Shown here one piece after another: positions 57,155-64,000 of a stretch of 64,000 nt of DNA. The stretch is from NCBI RefSeq assembly GCF_013607485.1, contig NZ_SCHP01000001.1, positions 122,529 through 186,528 of the forward strand. The letters run 5' to 3'. Numbering within the stretch: position 1 is the first letter of the stretch; every line of letters begins with the position of its first letter. The notes beneath the pieces are model-generated. The model was not told the DNA's origin, searched no databases, and was given only the letters and a program-made list of their open reading frames with translations. The DNA comes from Bombilactobacillus bombi (GTDB lineage: Bacteria; Bacillota; Bacilli; Lactobacillales; Lactobacillaceae). The position numbers and the translations under genes were made by a program.

Positions 57155-57186
57155 AGTTGAGACAATATCGTCTCAACTCTTTTTTT
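57155..57186. terminator. Bidirectional terminator
   Basis: AGTTGAGAC pairs with GTCTCAACT around a 6-base loop; the T-run on the plus strand and the A-run on the other side serve both the S-component gene and the convergent exporter. Confidence 0.85.
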
Positions 57187-57219
57187 TGTTTGGTTTATGT
57201 GTTTACCATGCACTTTGGG

Positions 57220-58656
57220 CTATTGTTTCTTGGTGAATAACCGCCAGCCCGTAAGGACAGTAGCAATTAAACAAATCAAAGCAGAAATCGTGAATACTAC
57301 ATGCATTCCGTAAATGAAAACTTCTGGATGTTTTGGTAAATAAGTAGCAACGTGTGAACCATAGTTATGACTCATAGCAGCAAATAAAATGGTGGTTGCA
57401 CTCGAAATACCAATGACCATGCCGAGGTTTCTAGATAGCGAATTAATACTGCCAGCAATCCCCAAATCTTTAGTCTGAACAGAACTCATAACTAAAGAAT
57501 TATTAGGAGAACTGAAAATACCATTACCTAGCCCCATTAGCGCAACGCTAATCACAAATAGCCCCATCGAAGTGTTCAGATCACACAAAACATAACCAAT
57601 TTGACTAAGTAAAATAAATATCAATCCCAAAAAAGTAATTAATTTGGGTCCAATTTTATCCGAGGCACTGCCAGCTAAGGGTGCGGCAATGACTTGAATA
57701 ATTGGGAAAATCATCAAAATATAACCAGTTTGTTTGGGAGTTAAGTGTCGAGCATTTTCCAAATAAAATGGAGTAACAACATTAAAGAAGAAATTAGTTA
57801 TAAAGATTAATAACGCACATAATAAACTTAAGGAAAAATTAGCATTTTTAAAAAGGTCAAAAGACAATAAAGGATGCTTATTTTGCCGTTCAGTACTAAT
57901 GAATAGGCTGCCAGCAATAATAGCGATTATAAACATTCCCCAAACGCTAATTTGATTAAAGCCAATTTGCTGACCTACGAAGACACCACCAAATAAGGTT
58001 ACCATTGTTAAAGCAAAACAAAAGCTGCCAATTTTATCCAAGGGTACTTGCGTAAAAGTAATATCTGGTGGAAATACCAAATAGCCGACAATAATAGCAA
58101 TTAAACCAATCGGCACATTAATCCAAAAAATATAACTCCAGCTTAGTTTAGCTAATAGTAAGCCGCCAATACCCGGTCCTGCAATTGAGCCTAGCGCGAC
58201 AAATGAACCGATCATGCCTAAGGCTTGACCGCGCTGGGTGCTAGGGAAGATTTCTGTAATAATACCATTATTAGTAGCCATAGTCATAGCGGCTCCAATA
58301 GCTTGAAGGCTGCGTGCACCTAGTAAGAAAGCTAAATTAATACGCCAGCCTGCCAATAAAGAACCCATCACAAAAAGCAGCGTGCCCCAGCGAAATATTT
58401 TAATTTTGCCTAGATGATCGCTGAGTTTACCAAAAAACAACAGTAAAGCACAAATAATAATTAAATATAAAGAAACTACCCATTCAGCTTGATTCATGGG
58501 AATGTGTAAATCATGGCTGATAACCGGCAAAGCAATATTCACAATACTGCCGTCCAGAGTAGACATAAAGGTAAATAAGCCAACCGCGCTGAGGATTAAC
58601 CAGCGATGTTTTTGCACTTGAGCATCATTTTGATAGCTCGGAGTTGTTGTAGTCAT
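57220..58656 (-). CDS. MFS drug exporter, DHA2 (EmrB/QacA) family
   Basis: 478 residues from the second ATG (58656), with GGGAG 9 bases upstream. Fourteen predicted helices. DGSIVNIALPVISHDL, the motif-A loop GKLSDHLGKIKIFRWG, and SLQAIGAAMTMATNNGIITEIFP ... GSIAGPGIGGLL (motif C) place it among proton-driven multidrug exporters. Substrate unknown. No adjacent regulator. Confidence 0.9.
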   Translation of the reverse strand: MTTTTPSYQNDAQVQKHRWLILSAVGLFTFMSTLDGSIVNIALPVISHDLHIPMNQAEWVVSLYLIIICALLLFFGKLSDHLGKIKIFRWGTLLFVMGSLLAGWRINLAFLLGARSLQAIGAAMTMATNNGIITEIFPSTQRGQALGMIGSFVALGSIAGPGIGGLLLAKLSWSYIFWINVPIGLIAIIVGYLVFPPDITFTQVPLDKIGSFCFALTMVTLFGGVFVGQQIGFNQISVWGMFIIAIIAGSLFISTERQNKHPLLSFDLFKNANFSLSLLCALLIFITNFFFNVVTPFYLENARHLTPKQTGYILMIFPIIQVIAAPLAGSASDKIGPKLITFLGLIFILLSQIGYVLCDLNTSMGLFVISVALMGLGNGIFSSPNNSLVMSSVQTKDLGIAGSINSLSRNLGMVIGISSATTILFAAMSHNYGSHVATYLPKHPEVFIYGMHVVFTISALICLIATVLTGWRLFTKKQ

Positions 58657-58753
58657 TGACTCCATCTCCCTTGATTAATTAGGTTGAAACTTATTATACA
58701 CACAATGGAAGTCAAAAAAAATACTTTTGTTAGGAAAATATTCGTAAAACTAA

Positions 58754-60232
58754 TTATTTTTGATTGATCACTTGAATAAATTGTTCCCAAGCCTGCTGTC
58801 CAGCAGCTGTATCTTTGAAAACACCAGCATCTTCTAAAACCCGTGCAAAGATATGTCCTACTGATTCTTGGATAATAGTTTGGACATTAGCAGAATTAAT
58901 TTGGTGATTTTGTAGTAATTGTTGAGCCCATGGTAAATGATAAGCAGCAATATGATTATCTTCTTGTAAAAGATAATGTTGGACTTCTTGGAGTTCGCTT
59001 TGTAAGCGAGCCGGTAAAATGGCTCGACCCATGACTTCAATCAGACCGATATTTTCCTTTTTGATATGTTGTACGTCTTGATGTGGATGAAAAATACCAT
59101 CGGGATATTGTTTAGAAGTTTGATTATCCCGCAAAACTAAATCAATTGTCCATTGCTCATGTTGGCGATAAACAATCGGTGTAATTGTATGATGCGCTTG
59201 GCCTTCGCTAAAAGCGCGAATATCCACCGCTTCATCACTAAAATGCTGCCATGCCTGTAAAATTTCACTGCTGGCTTGAATTAATTCTGCTGGCTGTGAT
59301 CCCCGCAAACGGATAACACTAAGCGGCCAGTTGACAATTCCTGCTTGTAGGTTTGGATGGTGATTTAGTTTAAAAGTATGTTTTATAGGTGCCTTCATCA
59401 TTGGGAATTCATGACGTCCGCCTTGATAATGATCGTGACTTAAAACTGATCCTCCTACAATTGGCAAATCAGCATTACTGCCGACAAAATAATGCGGCAA
59501 TAAGCGAATAATTTCAAAAAGATTATTAAAAGTGCTGCGATCAATGTGCATTGGACGCTGTGCTTGGGAAAGAAAAATACAATGCTCATTAAAATAAGCA
59601 TAGGGAGAATACTGAAAACCCCAAGGTTCACCGCCTAATGTGAAGCGGATAATACGGTGGTTAGTGCGTGCAGGAAAATTAGCCCGTCCTAAATAGCCCT
59701 CGTTTTCCATGCTTAACTTATCGGCTGGATAACCAGTTTGTGGCTGTTTACGAGCAGCAGCAATGGCTTTGGGATCTTTTTCTGGCTTAGCCAAATTAAT
59801 TGTAATTTCTAAATCACCATATTTAGTTGTAGTTTGGTAGCTGATATTTTTGGCATTATCAGCAACTTTAATGTAATTATTACGTTCACACAGTTGATAA
59901 AAATAATCTGTGGCGCTTTGAGGACTTAATTGATACTGATTCCAAAAAGTCTGGTTAACTAGGCTAGGACTAGGAGTATAAAGGTCAGTCAATTGGCAGG
60001 CTAAAATTTCGCGGCTTTGAGAATCAGCGGCAATTTTTTGATTCTGGACAGCACTTTCTACTAATTGCGCTACTATTTCTAGTAGGGGCATGGATGCTGT
60101 GGGTTGCGGCAAATTAGTTTCACCAACTAAAGCATAAATTTTATTAACTAAATAGGTTCGATCTAAGGGTTGAAATGTGGTTTTTTGAGCAATGATTTGT
60201 TCAGCAAATTCAGTAACTAAATTTTTTGTCAT
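58754..60232 (-). CDS. galT: UTP-hexose-1-phosphate uridylyltransferase, class II
   Basis: 492 residues from ATG 60232, 13 bp after galK; an earlier in-frame start overlaps galK. It converts galactose-1-phosphate in the Leloir pathway. It is the Gram-positive class II form (longer and unlike the HIT-motif E. coli enzyme). Recognisable segments are NEHCIFLSQAQRPMHIDRSTF, PIVGGSVLSHDHYQGGRHEFPM and FHPHQDVQHIKKENIGLIEVMGRAILP. galE and galM are not adjacent. Confidence 0.94.
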   Translation of the reverse strand: MTKNLVTEFAEQIIAQKTTFQPLDRTYLVNKIYALVGETNLPQPTASMPLLEIVAQLVESAVQNQKIAADSQSREILACQLTDLYTPSPSLVNQTFWNQYQLSPQSATDYFYQLCERNNYIKVADNAKNISYQTTTKYGDLEITINLAKPEKDPKAIAAARKQPQTGYPADKLSMENEGYLGRANFPARTNHRIIRFTLGGEPWGFQYSPYAYFNEHCIFLSQAQRPMHIDRSTFNNLFEIIRLLPHYFVGSNADLPIVGGSVLSHDHYQGGRHEFPMMKAPIKHTFKLNHHPNLQAGIVNWPLSVIRLRGSQPAELIQASSEILQAWQHFSDEAVDIRAFSEGQAHHTITPIVYRQHEQWTIDLVLRDNQTSKQYPDGIFHPHQDVQHIKKENIGLIEVMGRAILPARLQSELQEVQHYLLQEDNHIAAYHLPWAQQLLQNHQINSANVQTIIQESVGHIFARVLEDAGVFKDTAAGQQAWEQFIQVINQK

Positions 60233-60245
60233 GATATCTTCTTTT

Positions 60246-61421
60246 CTAATGGATTTTTTGAGGACCGGCAACTATTTTTGCTGGATAAAAGTCAGCAGCA
60301 TAACCAATCCGAGCTTGGTAATCTTGATTAACCGCCTGCATAAAGTTATCAGTCTGGTCTTGTGCCACTAAAGCTAAAGCACAACCGCCAAAACCAGCTC
60401 CGGTCATCCGGGCACCTAGAGCACCATGTTGCCAAGCACTATGAACTAAAGTGTCTAATTCAATTCCGGTTACTTCATAATCATATTCTAAAGAAATATG
60501 CGAAGCATTCATTAAATGACCAAAGGTTTGCAGCTGATTATTTTTCAGGGCTTGAACTGCTTGAATTGTCCGCTGGTTTTCAAAAACTGCATGGCGTGCA
60601 CGCTTAATTAAAGTCTCATCGCCAATAGCGTAGGTTAACGTATCAAACTCATCTTTTGTTAAAGCGCCTAAAGTAGTAACGTCGCTAATTGTCTGCAGGC
60701 GTTTGAGGGCCTCTTCGCATTCTTGACGACGTTCATTATATTTGGAGTCAGCCAAGGTACGTTTTTTATTAGTGTTCATAATAATGATTTGGTACTGCTG
60801 TAAATGTACTGGGACCATTTCGTACTTTAAAGTGTTGGTATCTAACAAAATTGCTTGTTCCGCTTGGCCCATACCTACAGCGAATTGATCCATGATTCCT
60901 GATTGTACACCAATGAACTTGTTTTCTACTTCTTGGCCCATTTTGACTAAGGTTAACTGGTCTACTGGCTCTTGAAATTGGTCCGTCAAAATTTTGCCGA
61001 ATAACATTTCAATAGAGGCAGAAGATGATAAGCCCCCGCCTGCAGGGATATTACCCTGAACTAAAATGTCAAAACCATGTAAGAATGGATGCTGATGTTC
61101 CTGCCAAAACTTAAACATTCCTTTAGGATAACTAGTCCAATCTTGAGCTACAAACTCTAGTTGATCGGCAGTAAATTCACTAATTCCGGCTTCAGGGAAG
61201 TTAACAGAGTAGAGGCGAATTGTTTGGTCGGTGCGTGGTTTTAAAGCTGCGTATGTACCCAAGCTAATGGCACAGGGGAAAACTCGACCACCATTATAGT
61301 CAGTGTGTTCTCCAATTAAGTTAATCCGTCCGGGAGCAAAATAAAAATCAGTCGGTTGTTGCTGATAAATTTCCGCAAATTGAGTGCTTAGACTCGAAAT
61401 TGTAATTGCTGTTTGTGCCAT
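60246..61421 (-). CDS. galK: Galactokinase
   Basis: 391 residues. GHMP kinase: PGRINLIGEHTDYNGGRVFPCAI at the N-terminus, NIPAGGGLSSSASIEMLFG (phosphate loop), QSGIMDQFAVGMG, and ARMTGAGFGGCALALV at the end. GGAGG lies upstream of the ATG. First gene of galKT. The promoter at 61451-61478 has TATAAT and TTGGCT. Confidence 0.96.
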   Translation of the reverse strand: MAQTAITISSLSTQFAEIYQQQPTDFYFAPGRINLIGEHTDYNGGRVFPCAISLGTYAALKPRTDQTIRLYSVNFPEAGISEFTADQLEFVAQDWTSYPKGMFKFWQEHQHPFLHGFDILVQGNIPAGGGLSSSASIEMLFGKILTDQFQEPVDQLTLVKMGQEVENKFIGVQSGIMDQFAVGMGQAEQAILLDTNTLKYEMVPVHLQQYQIIIMNTNKKRTLADSKYNERRQECEEALKRLQTISDVTTLGALTKDEFDTLTYAIGDETLIKRARHAVFENQRTIQAVQALKNNQLQTFGHLMNASHISLEYDYEVTGIELDTLVHSAWQHGALGARMTGAGFGGCALALVAQDQTDNFMQAVNQDYQARIGYAADFYPAKIVAGPQKIH

Positions 61422-61450
61422 GAAATGGTTCCTCCTTCATTAATAATTTA

Positions 61451-61478
61451 ATTATAAACAACTTTCTTTTAAAGCCAA
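61451..61478 (-). promoter_or_regulatory. galKT promoter
   Basis: On the minus strand TTGGCT (61473-61478), 16 bp, TATAAT (61451-61456), about 30 bp before the galK start. No clear GalR-type palindrome is seen. Confidence 0.6.
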
Positions 61479-61556
61479 TCGTTAACTAGCAATAATTTAG
61501 AAAAATTGCATTCCAAAGGGATGATAAAACAGAGCCAAATTTACAACTAGAAATAA

Positions 61557-61588
61557 AAAAGAAACTAGCCTTGAGACTAATTTCTTTT
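61557..61588 (-). terminator. Terminator of gatD
   Basis: On the minus strand AAAAGAAATTAGTC pairs with GGCTAGTTTCTTTT (wobble-containing) around TCAA, followed by TTTATTT, 24 bp after the gatD stop. Confidence 0.85.
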
Positions 61589-61611
61589 GGTATCTTTATT
61601 AAAAACATCTA

Positions 61612-62292
61612 TTATTTTTGAGTTGCTAAACTCTTTTTAGTAGTTTTTTCATGCCAAGCAATTATTTTTTTAGTCAAAGCTTCTGCGACATTAAGATTTT
61701 TCAATAAGGGTCCGTGGGAATAACTGCCGATTACATTTTTGTACTGCATACCTTCTACACCATCATCAGGATTGTTACCATATCCCATAATCATTTTGCC
61801 AAAAGGCTGAAGTTTTTGGGAATCATCAAAAAAAGTTTGACCGCTATGATTTTCAAAGGCACGCACTTCCCCAAATTCAGTAGTATATTTAGTATCACCA
61901 ATCATTCTTTTTTGGGGGTTAAAAACTGTATGCAAAGGCAAAAGGTCTAAGCATTCAATTGTTTGGCCACCGCTGGTTTGGTAGTAGCTGCCTAAAAATT
62001 GATATCCTCCGCAAATACATAACATTGGGCCGCCGGCTTCAATAAACTCCTGAATTGTAGTTCGATGGCGAATGATGTCTTTAGCAACGACTGATTGTTC
62101 AAAGTCTTGACCCCCTCCAAAAAAGAGAAAATCATAATCAAAGGCATTGAATTCATCACCAAGACTAATGTTGGTAATCGTACAGTCATATCCTTGTTGT
62201 TTTAACAGATAACGGATAATTTTGACATCACCACAATCGCCGTAAGTATTCATTAAATCTTCGTAGAGATAAGCAATTTTAATTGTTGTCAT
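61612..62292 (-). CDS. gatD: Lipid II isoglutaminyl synthase, glutaminase subunit GatD
   Basis: 226 residues. Class-I type glutamine amidotransferase: FFGGGQDFEQ, nucleophile Cys94 in MLCICGGYQFLG, and His193 in GSYSHGPLL. GatD supplies ammonia to MurT for amidation of D-Glu in the peptidoglycan stem. MurT is normally encoded beside it, but here gatD stands alone, with pepC divergent upstream. MurT may be encoded elsewhere, or this could be a CobQ-like relative; the former is likelier. Confidence 0.88.
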   Translation of the reverse strand: MTTIKIAYLYEDLMNTYGDCGDVKIIRYLLKQQGYDCTITNISLGDEFNAFDYDFLFFGGGQDFEQSVVAKDIIRHRTTIQEFIEAGGPMLCICGGYQFLGSYYQTSGGQTIECLDLLPLHTVFNPQKRMIGDTKYTTEFGEVRAFENHSGQTFFDDSQKLQPFGKMIMGYGNNPDDGVEGMQYKNVIGSYSHGPLLKNLNVAEALTKKIIAWHEKTTKKSLATQK

Positions 62293-62379
62293 GATTAAGG
62301 TTTCCTCATTAATGGTTTACTAGCATTAATTAATAGTCTAAACTGTCTGTTAAGAAAAGTCTAGGGGAGTGATTTTATA

Positions 62380-63699
62380 GTGCAAGCAATTACGGAAACA
62401 CAAATAAAAAAATTCCAAGCAGAATTTCGAAAGCAAAAAACGCATCAAGTAATTGCTAATGCGGTGCAGACTAATGGTATTAATCAAGCGGCTCAAAATC
62501 TTGCAGTACAATCGCAATTAGAACCCACGTTTTCAGTAGAAATCAAAACGGGTAAAGTGTCCAATCAAAAACAATCAGGTCGATGCTGGCTATTTGCCGC
62601 TTTAACGCTTTTAAGGACCCAATGTGCTGCAGAATATGGCCTTAAAGATTTTGAATTATCGCAAAACTATTTATCCTTTTATGATCGTTTAGAAAAAGCT
62701 AATTGGTTTTATCAACGCCTGGTTCAAACTGCGCATTTACCATTAACTGATCGAACCGTAGCCCAATTATTGGCTGATCCTGATGGTGACGGCGGACAAT
62801 GGTCTTATGCAGTCAATTTAATTAAAAAATACGGAGTAGTTCCTAAGTCTGTAATGCCGGAAACTTACAATTCGGAACATACTCAAGAATTTTCAACGGT
62901 ATTAAAAGCAAAATTACGCAAGGATGCAAAAGACATCAGAAACTTGGCTAAGCAAAATCCCGCCGTATCGACGCTCAATGATTTAATAACTGCTAAACTT
63001 GCGGAAGTGTATCGAATTTGTGTATATGCTTTTGGTCAACCGCCCCGCCATTTTGACTTAGAATTACGCAATGATCAGCAGCAGTTAATTCAAGAACGCG
63101 GGTTGACACCACAAGAATTTGCACAAAAATATTGTTCCTTTAATCTTGATGATTGGGTCGGTATTTTAAATGCTCCGCAAGATAATAAGGAATTAGGGCG
63201 CACTTATTGCTTAGAAAATACTAATATGGTAGGTGCTAAAACGGCTAAGGACTTGAATCTGCCAATTCAACGTTTAGAACAACTAGCAATTCAGCAATTG
63301 CAAGCTGGCCAGCCGGTGTGGTTTGGCAATGATGTTTTGGAACAATTAAATCGCCAAAAAGGGCTCTTAGCATCTGGCCTATATGATTATAATTCTTTGT
63401 TTGGAATCGATTTGGATTTAGACAAGGGATTGCGCCTCGATTACGGACAAGCGGCAATGTCTCATGCTATGGTCTTGACGGGAGTTGATTTAGATAAGCA
63501 AGGGCAGCCTTTAAAATGGAAAGTTGAAAATTCATGGGGTGACAAAATTGGGACCAAGGGATATTTTGTGATGAGTGTCCAATGGTTTAGAGATTACGTT
63601 TATGAAGTAATAATTAAAAAGTCCTATTTGAGTGAACAAGAACAGCAACAGTTTGCTCAAGATCCTCTAGTTTTGCCATCCTGGGATGCAATTAATTAA
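62380..63699 (+). CDS. pepC: Aminopeptidase C (bleomycin-hydrolase family)
   Basis: 439 residues from GTG 62380, with GGGGAG upstream. Papain-fold cysteine peptidase of lactic acid bacteria that trims peptides in the cytoplasm. Catalytic Cys69 (QSGRCWLFAAL), His362 (SHAMVLTGVD) and Asn384 (VENSWGDK) are all present. The C-terminus reaches the active-site arm typical of the hexamer (LPSWDAIN). No signal peptide. Confidence 0.96.
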   Translation: MQAITETQIKKFQAEFRKQKTHQVIANAVQTNGINQAAQNLAVQSQLEPTFSVEIKTGKVSNQKQSGRCWLFAALTLLRTQCAAEYGLKDFELSQNYLSFYDRLEKANWFYQRLVQTAHLPLTDRTVAQLLADPDGDGGQWSYAVNLIKKYGVVPKSVMPETYNSEHTQEFSTVLKAKLRKDAKDIRNLAKQNPAVSTLNDLITAKLAEVYRICVYAFGQPPRHFDLELRNDQQQLIQERGLTPQEFAQKYCSFNLDDWVGILNAPQDNKELGRTYCLENTNMVGAKTAKDLNLPIQRLEQLAIQQLQAGQPVWFGNDVLEQLNRQKGLLASGLYDYNSLFGIDLDLDKGLRLDYGQAAMSHAMVLTGVDLDKQGQPLKWKVENSWGDKIGTKGYFVMSVQWFRDYVYEVIIKKSYLSEQEQQQFAQDPLVLPSWDAIN

Positions 63700-63959
63700 A
63701 GCTTTTTACTTTTTCTATATAAGAGGATTAATTATCTAAATTTTGGGATTTTAACTCTTTTATTCATAGTAATTTTAATAACGGTAATGCATCTAAAACA
63801 GCAATTCAGCCTAGATAAAAGAATCCTTATCCCAGCTAACACTTCAAGATTTAAGATTGAGTAGTTTAGTGGTGACGCGTGGTGCTAGTTAATAATTCTT
63901 GAATAAAAAAGCCTGAATAGGCTACACTTTAGTCATCTGCTACTAAAGAAGTGAAACCT
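63700..63959. other. Spacer after pepC
   Basis: 260 bp of AT-rich DNA with no gene. Its only visible structure is the inverted repeat CTTTAGT ... ACTAAAG (63927-63948) shortly before the edge reading frame. Confidence 0.4.
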
Positions 63960-64000
63960 ATGTCAGACCAACTTAAGTGTAAACAATATTTATTACCTTT
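63960..64000 (+). CDS. Start of an unidentified reading frame at the window edge
   Basis: ATG at 63960 opens MSDQLKCKQYLLP and runs off the edge. The ribosome site is weak. The inverted repeat just before it raises the possibility of a mobile element, but 13 residues are not enough to recognise a family. Confidence 0.3.
   Translation, partial: MSDQLKCKQYLLP

Overview
The window is the replication-origin region of a low-GC Gram-positive bacterium of the order Lactobacillales, most likely a member of the Lactobacillaceae. The evidence is the gene order around the origin, the AT-rich sequence, AGGAGG-type ribosome sites, PepC, the DHH/GGDEF protein GdpP and a lysine riboswitch of the Firmicutes type. 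The species cannot be named from the sequence. No rRNA, tRNA, CRISPR array or complete insertion sequence was found.

Layout. The origin lies at about 22.7-24.75 kb: DnaA-box clusters on both sides of dnaA, plus a DnaA-trio/AT-rich unwinding element between dnaA and dnaN. Leftward (minus strand) run dnaA, dnaN, yaaA-recF-gyrB-gyrA, rpsF-ssb-rpsR, gdpP-rplI, then a 5.3-kb island (lytS-lytR-lrgA-lrgB-lrgA-lrgB), then dnaB, an unrecognised four-repeat protein, and purA. At the left edge are two divergent membrane-anchored proteins of unknown function. Rightward (plus strand) run rpmH-rnpA-yidC-jag, a frameshifted sugar-phosphate/glycerol-phosphate antiporter, and mnmE-mnmG. Two parS-like palindromes (1806-1821 and 15092-15107) lie on the left arm.

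From 31.8 kb the content is metabolic and strand-mixed: nagB, a type II NADH dehydrogenase (ndh), ackA, a LacI-type regulator, menA diverging from a polyprenyl diphosphate synthase, and cydABCD. Ndh, the two quinone genes and cytochrome bd together could form a short respiratory chain (NADH to menaquinone to oxygen). The remaining menaquinone genes are not in the window. After that come a membrane protein with a very long Asn/Pro-rich tail, proC, a fused ABC exporter, an operon (MFS, ThiD-like kinase, 3-hydroxyisobutyrate dehydrogenase-like enzyme), a Bax-inhibitor-1-like protein, a lysine-riboswitch-controlled permease, fabV, an ECF S component, a DHA2-type MFS exporter, galK-galT, gatD without murT, and pepC. 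The last 40 bases hold the start of an unidentified reading frame.

The most interesting regulatory pattern is in the lytSR-lrgAB island. All three promoters of the island carry 9-bp LytTR-type half-sites (core GCAGTTTAG) separated by exactly 12 bp. The array nearest each promoter sits 32-33 bp upstream of its -10 box. This predicts one LytR regulon with autoregulation that controls two LrgAB pairs, inserted between rplI and dnaB, which are usually neighbours. Other items worth checking are the four-repeat protein behind dnaB, the parS sites, the DnaA-trios, a hairpin leader before mnmE, an inverted repeat before cydA, and the broken antiporter.
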